A stretch of 64,000 bases of DNA from Edaphochlamys debaryana. Lineage: Eukaryota; Chlorophyta; Chlorophyceae; Chlamydomonadales. The notes under the pieces are model-generated. The model was not told the DNA's origin. It saw nothing but the letters and a program-made list of their open reading frames with translations, and ran no database searches. Numbering within the stretch: position 1 is the stretch's first letter; each line of letters opens with the position of its first letter. Both the position numbers and the translations under genes were made by a program. This document shows positions 58,701-64,000 of the stretch, one piece after another. Location: positions 620,001 to 684,000 of the forward strand of contig JAEHOE010000025.1 of assembly GCA_016858145.1 (NCBI GenBank), in the 5' to 3' direction.

Positions 58701-61700
58701 TGCTGCCGCTCCGCCTTTGGCGCTGCCGCCGCCGCAGCGGCGGCAGCAGCAGCGGCGCCGTCAGCGGTTGCGGCAACCGCTGACGGCGGCGGAGGCGGCT
58801 TGCCAGTCGTGCCGTACGTGGCGAAACTGGACTCTCCGCTGCCGCCGCTGGGGTCTGCCCCGCCGCCGCCACTGCCGTTGCCGGCGCCGCCAGGCCCCGC
58901 CGGGCCCTGAGCAGGCGGGCCCGACGGCGCCCCTGGGCCCTCGGCAGGGGGCGTGGGTCCGCTGCGCCCTCGACCCTGCCCCTGCCCCGCTGCACCCCGC
59001 TGCCCCCCGGGCTCCGCTGCGCCGCTGCCCTCCGCCAATGCCGCGGCTTGCGGAGACTGCCGAGACAGCGGCGGCCCTCCCAGCCCCGCTCCCGCATGGA
59101 GCCGCTGCTGAGGCACGGATCTCGGCCGCGTGGGATGCGGCAGCCGACATGGATCCAGATCTGGATCGTCCGAGCTGGCCACAGCGGCTGGCGGCGCGGC
59201 GGCACCGCAGCCTGGCACGGCGGTTGCGACGGCTGCGGCGACAATGACGGAGGCGGCGCAGGCGGCGCCGGGGGCGGCGGGGCGGGACATCTCCAGGAGC
59301 GCCGCTGCGGCCTGTAGGGCCACGGCGTCCTGCGTAGGGTGCAGCTGCTGCAGGAGCTCCTGGGGGGGAGGCATGGGGGCGAGCACGATTTTAGAGCACT
59401 TATTGGGCATCAGCGGAAGTGGATACTTGGCTATGCAGTCTAGTGGAGGGTCACCACCGCAGGGATCGTTCACGTCCACACTTCACGCCGCGCTGCCGGC
59501 CAAGCGCCCAGTCCCCCCGACGCACCTGCAGGCTCAGCGCGTCCAGCCCCCGCCGCTCCGCCTCGCCCAGCGGGAAGTTGAGCGGGAAGGCGGGGCCGCG
59601 CAGCTTGTACAGCAGCCTGGGGGGCGGGGCGGGATGGGGCGGGGTAATGTGCGGTTGCGGGCCAGGGCGCAGCCAGCACAGAGCCCCACAAAAGGCAGGC
59701 AGCACTGACGATTGCAACAGCCCTGCAGCCCAGCCCTACAACTGCATCGGCCATCTCCCCGCGCCCGGGCAGCCCCGCAGTCGGACTCACTTGTCCGCGT
59801 CCCGTGCCGCCTGCGCCGCGCTGCGCTGGTAGCCGCTGTAGTACTTGCGCTGCACGCCGCCCACCATGTGCCCCACCTGCGCCCGCCACTTGTCGCCGAC
59901 CTGCACGGCAGACCGGGGTGGAAACGGCCGAGGAAGCAATGAGCAAAAGCAATGGAGCAGCAGCATTCGGGGACCGGGAATCAGCATCGCTCCGTTCTGG
60001 CCCTGGCCCCACAACAGCGGCGCAGCACGCTTACCTGCACTATGTACTTGTACCCGCCCTCAACGGTTAGCACGGCGGCCTCGCGCCGGCAGGCCTCGAG
60101 CGATGAAGGTCCCGCAGCCCCTGCCCCGCAGGGCGACCTCGCCAGCCCCGGCCCCGGCGCAGCCGGCGGCGAAGGCGCCGGCCCGCGGCACGCCAGCGGC
60201 TGCGCTGATGCGGCTGCTGCCGCCGGCGCCACGGCCTCTGGGGGAGTCGGCGAGGGCTCGGCCACCGCTGCCGCTGCGGCGGGGGCCGCGGGCTTCGGAC
60301 CGTCCGTGTGTCCGGGCTCCGGAGACGCACCCCCGCCCGGAGGCCCCGGCCCTGGCCCCGTGGGTGCGGGCAACGCTTGTGACGTGGGCGCCTGGCTGAG
60401 CTGCTGCGCCCCAGCTGAAGTAGGGCCGGGAGCCTCGGCCTGGGGCTCGGAAGCCGCGGTCTTCTCCTCCTTGCAGGCGTGGGCGCAGGGCGGGTGACAG
60501 GGCTGCGCCGCTGGCTCCGCGGCCGCTTCGGGCGACGGCGCTGCCGGCTCGGTGCCGGGCCGCCTGTTGGGCGGCGGCGGCGTGGGTGCGTGCTGGGGCT
60601 CGGGCTTCACCACTGCGGCTCCGGACGGGATGAGATCCGCCGGGGGCTGGTGGGCTGGGGACGCGGCCTGTGCCTGGGCCGGAGCTTGGGGCGAGGGAGG
60701 CGCTTGGGCCGGGGCCGGGGCCGGGGCTTGTGGGGGCCGCATCGCGAGCATGCCGGGCATGGGCATGCCGAAGGGGAAGGGCAGCCCAAAGGGCGGCATG
60801 CCAAACGCCGGCGGGTGCCCGGTCGGCCCTCCGTCGGCCCTTGCCCCGCCCCCCGCGCCCGCGCCGCCGTCTGACCCGCCGCTGCCTCGTCGCTCCTGCT
60901 GCTGTTGCTGTTGCTGCTGTTGCTGCAGGGCCTGGAGGTACAGCCCGCTCATCATGCCTAGGGGCATGGGGAAGGCCATCGGCATGGGGTGGCCCGCCGC
61001 CGCCGCCGCGGCGGCGGCGGCCGCAGCCGCCATGTGCATCGAGAGCATGGGCCCGCCGTCCATGCCCCCGCCAGGCAGCCCGCCAGCCTCAGCACCAGCG
61101 GCGCCCCCGGTGAAGCCAGCGGGGCCTGCGCCAGCACCCGCGCGTGGGTGGCGAGATCCCGACCGGTCTCGGTCAGATCCAGATCCGCCCAACACGCCAC
61201 TGCCGGCTCCGCTGCTCCCGCCGCCGCCGCTGCTGTCGCTGGCGTCGGGGTGCGAAGGCGACGGGTCCGTTGCAGGCGGCGGCGGCGGCGGCTGGGGTAC
61301 AGCAGCGGCGGCCTCCCTCCCTCCCTGCACCGGGAGCCCCGCCCCTGCCGCCGCCCCTGCGGCTGCGGCAGCAGACCCAGGGCCCGGGGGGGGGTCCGCG
61401 GATGCAACCGTGGGCCCTCTGGACGCCTCACCACTACTCCGGCGGCTGTCCGATCCGCCGGCGGGAGACAAGATCGGCAGTGGCTCAGGTGACGACCCCG
61501 CCAGCGGCGCGGGCCCCCCACAGCACACATCGAGCGGCGGCAGACCCCCCGTGGCGGCAGCCGAGGGGGCAGAGCCGCTGGTCCCCGCCGGCCCCGCGGC
61601 GGAGGACTCCGCGGCAGACGGCGGCCGGCAGCATGCCACAGCCGCGCATGGCCCGGCCTGGGCACACCGGTCCGCCCCCGGGCGGATCGCTATGGGCCGG

Positions 61701-62893
61701 ACCAGGCCGACGCTTGCAGTCGCTGCCGCCCCTGCTGAAGCCAGCTCCGGCCGCGCGGCTGCAGCCGCGATGCTCAGATCTACGGTGGTGCCCGCAGATC
61801 CGCTGGTGGCGGCAGAGGCCGCCCGCCCCAGAAGGACCTCGGCGGCCCGCGACTCGCCCTGGCAGGCACCCATCCGGTTGGGAGGCGGCGGCGTGGGCAC
61901 GCCCGAGGGAGGCACGATGGCGGGGTGGTGCGAGACGCAGGCGTCTGCCCCCGGCCCGATCAGGAGCGCGCCGGGTGCAGCGGAGCCAGGGCCCTGCGGA
62001 GCTGTCCCCGCGGGCTGGGCCGCTGGGCCTGGGCTGGTGAGCACAGGGGATCCGAACCAGGCGTGTGCGGCTGGGCCCGATCCAGCCGTAACCTCAGCGA
62101 CTTGCACACCGCATCCTGGCCCCGCCCCTGCCAGCCCCGCTGCGCCTTCACCGTCCAGCCGCAGTGGCGGCGGGGAGGGCAGCGGCGCCGGCTGGAACGG
62201 CAGCGGCAGCGGCAGCGGCAGGGCCAGGCCCAGCGGGTTGCCCGACCCTGAGACCGCGGCCGTACCGTCCCCAGCGGCGCCGTCGGGCCCCATGCCGGGG
62301 ATCATGGCTGCAAAGATCGCGTGCAGCGGGGCTGGTGGACACAGCGCAGCTGCGCCGGCGGCAACCGTCGCCGGTTTGGCCAGCGCCTCGGGATCGGCCC
62401 CGGCGGTCGCGTTGCCTGCTAGCGCATCGCCCGCGATCGCCCCCGTCACCGTCGCCGCTGCCACTGCCGCTGCCGCTGCTGCAGCTGCCGCAGCCGCAGC
62501 TGCAGCGGCAGCGGCGGCAGGGCCGGGCAGCGGAACGACGGCGGATCCGAGGGCCGGAGGTCCCAACGCCAGGGATCCAGCCGCACCTGTGTAGGCCGGG
62601 GACGAGCCGGGGGAGATGGCCGCTGGCCCGAGGCAAGCTGCGCTTACCGAGGGTGAGGATGAGGACGTGGGGTGCTCAGGGTGAGCCAGGTGCCCGTGGC
62701 CCGGGCCTGAGTAAGGGCCGGGACCAGGCAGCGGCGGGAAGAAGCTGGAGGACGCCTCCGCCGGACCGCCCGAGAGCTGAGGCGCGGCATCGCCGGTGTT
62801 TTGCGAGAGCGGCCTGCGCTGATGGCTCCCTGGACATAGCGCTGCAGGTGCGTGGGCGTCGCCGGGCCCACGGTCCAAAATGGAGCCCTCCAT
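55745..62893 (-). CDS. Giant AP2-domain transcription factor with two AP2 domains (8 exons, ~1955 aa)
   Basis: Exons (minus): 60035-62893, 59791-59900, 59526-59616, 58408-59359, 56573-58154, 56379-56415, 56089-56174, 55745-55895; 5868 nt in frame. The open frame extends to a GTG at 62899, and the first ATG is at 62893. AP2 domain 1 (about 948-1006): YKYIVQVGDKWRAQVGH, QRKYYSGY, AARDADKLLYKLRG, PLNFPL. AP2 domain 2 (about 1866-1921): YIVRIGNKWRAQVGH, QRKFYSCY, AAKDADRILYKLRG, NLPL. Both keep the WRAQ DNA-contact strand and the A-A-x-D-A-D helix of plant AP2/ERF domains, and each is followed by an LDALSLE-type helix. Introns fall at the same two places in both domains (after WRAQ in domain 2, after IVQ in domain 1; and inside D-A-D-K/R). 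The first ~945 residues and the ~830-residue linker are disordered Ala/Gly/Pro-rich sequence with Met/Pro-rich (PMPM) and poly-Gln runs; the protein ends in poly-Gln. Nuclear DNA-binding regulator; targets unknown. Confidence 0.9.
55748..55774 (-). repeat. CAG/CTG trinucleotide run encoding the terminal poly-Gln of the AP2 protein
   Basis: Near-pure CTG units on the plus strand read as glutamines on the minus strand, ending directly at the TAG stop (55745-55747). A second mixed CTG/TTG run at about 60898-60935 encodes an internal Gln tract. Confidence 0.85.
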
Positions 62894-64000
62894 CGCCACA
62901 CGGACGAGGCGCCAGCGCTCTCAATAGGCGCCCGCATTTCGTGCGGCTGAGATAAAGCTCTCCTTTGAGGCCATGAGCATTACAAATTCTGCAGCGTTGG
63001 GCTTTCGCGGGATGTTCCGCCGAGCGCCAAGTCGTTGGGTCGAGATCGCTTTATGAGCCCGTCCCTAGCACTCCGGAGGTGCATCTACAACTACCGCGCT
63101 AGCTTGGATCGGAGCGGGAGGCTCGCGAGGCAGAGTCGACCGCATGGCTTGCAGGGCCTTGGCTTGCGCGCATCGCCTAGCCAACGCTCTTGCCTATGCT
63201 CACGGCCCGCTATCGTCACGGCTGCTGCACAAGCGTCGCAGGAAGCGATCTCAGTGGAAGATCGAGACATGTACGGCAGGTGCAACTGTCCTGTCGGTTG
63301 CGGCCTTGGGCTTGGCCAGCCTCAGAAGCCGCACCCAAGACGGGCCACTAGACGGTCGCGGGCGGGTGGGCGCACTTTGGAGACGGCTCACGAGCAACCG
63401 GCTCACGAGCGATGGAACGACCTGCCGTGGGGATGCGCCGCGACGCCCATTGACACGGCCAGTCGCAAGAGGCAATGGGCTTGCTCTATCGTCCACGGGT
63501 CTGTCCCTCATCGCTGCCTAGATGTTGGACAGCGCAGGTGGCGGCTGCTGGTGCCTCTCTGCCTAGCTGCCGCGCGCCACGGGCCCAGGCGTGCCGGCCC
63601 TTGCCGGCTGTGTTGTGACGACTGACACGTCAGGCCGGCTCTACAGGTTGCCAGCAACCAGTTCGCCTTGGACCCTCTGTCTAACCTAGCTCCTTCCTAG
63701 TTGCAACAGCGGTGATGTAAGAGCGCATGCCCGTGCCGATTTATGAGGGCCGTTTGCGGGCAGTTGGCACCCGCGACCAGTGCACCCCTGCCTGGAAGCC
63801 CGCAACCCAACGGCCGTATCAACACGTGCCAGCTAGCCGCTTGTGCATGCCATGGGTTGGCATTAGCGTTCAAGCATATGGAATGCAGTACAAGCTAGAA
63901 GCTACAGCATCACCTAGAACTGTGTCCTGCCCGCAGGGGCGTGTGATCCCTGTGTTCCAGCATGCATGCACCATGCCATCTCTGAAGTCGGACTGGCGAA
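62894..64000. other. Upstream region of the AP2 gene
   Basis: Contains the 5' leader and promoter of the AP2 gene. A 125-codon plus-strand frame at 63144-63521 with one hydrophobic stretch overlaps other frames and has no recognisable domain or splice link, so it is not called. Nothing else is visible to the window end. Confidence 0.5.

Noticed and set aside
60552..62594. 680-codon open frame on the plus strand (and similar long frames at 42171-43832 and 56857-58002)
   Set aside because: They are antisense shadows of GC-rich, low-complexity exons of the minus-strand AP2 and mitochondrial-type genes; no domain, no splice logic.
63144..63521. 125-codon plus-strand frame with a hydrophobic stretch upstream of the AP2 gene
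   Set aside because: Overlaps other equally long frames, no domain, no poly(A) or splice evidence.
1..64000. CRISPR arrays, rRNA operons, bacterial insertion sequences
   Set aside because: No regular spacer-repeat arrays, rRNA or transposase-like sequence seen; the window is eukaryotic nuclear DNA.

Overview
The window is nuclear DNA of a green alga, most probably a volvocine/Chlamydomonas-type chlorophyte. It is GC-rich, genes are split by many short introns with GT(G/A)AG-type donors, coding regions are rich in Ala/Gly/Pro, TGTAA poly(A) signals follow several genes, and two of the families present (receptor-type class III cyclases with an extracellular solute-binding ectodomain, and F-box/ankyrin-like proteins) are, from general knowledge, strongly expanded in volvocine algae. 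I built exon models by hand from splice sites and reading frame. Every complete model closes in frame, but none has transcript support.

Region 1 (1-25.8 kb, minus strand) is a tandem array of three receptor cyclase genes, each unit about 11 kb. Copy A is cut by the window start, so only its ectodomain is seen. Copy B is complete: signal peptide, solute-binding-like ectodomain, one membrane helix, a class III cyclase domain interrupted by about 509 extra residues, then a second, degenerate cyclase-like domain. Copy C is parallel to B but has lost a splice donor near its 3' end, so the second cyclase-like domain is probably truncated. Similarity between copies is patchwork, suggesting gene conversion.

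Region 2 (25.8-39 kb): after a gene-poor stretch comes a minus-strand CGSC thioredoxin-like gene whose longest intron carries two nuclear tRNA genes (Ala-AGC and Ile-AAU). A divergent 1.15-kb spacer separates it from a plus-strand glutamine-synthetase-type-I-like gene of 16 exons.

Region 3 (39-52 kb): a large minus-strand protein of unknown family with a mitochondrial-looking presequence shares a 359-bp bidirectional promoter region with a plus-strand, probably plastid, membrane protein. A plus-strand F-box/ankyrin-like protein follows.

Region 4 (52-64 kb): a small minus-strand gene (378 aa) has a D...EVQxK-type block and a glycine-rich hydrophobic tail that look bacterial and may have been acquired laterally. 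Then comes a very large minus-strand AP2-domain transcription factor (about 1,955 aa, two AP2 domains separated by a long disordered region). The genes do not form a pathway; apart from the cyclase array this is ordinary mixed eukaryotic gene order with divergent and convergent pairs.
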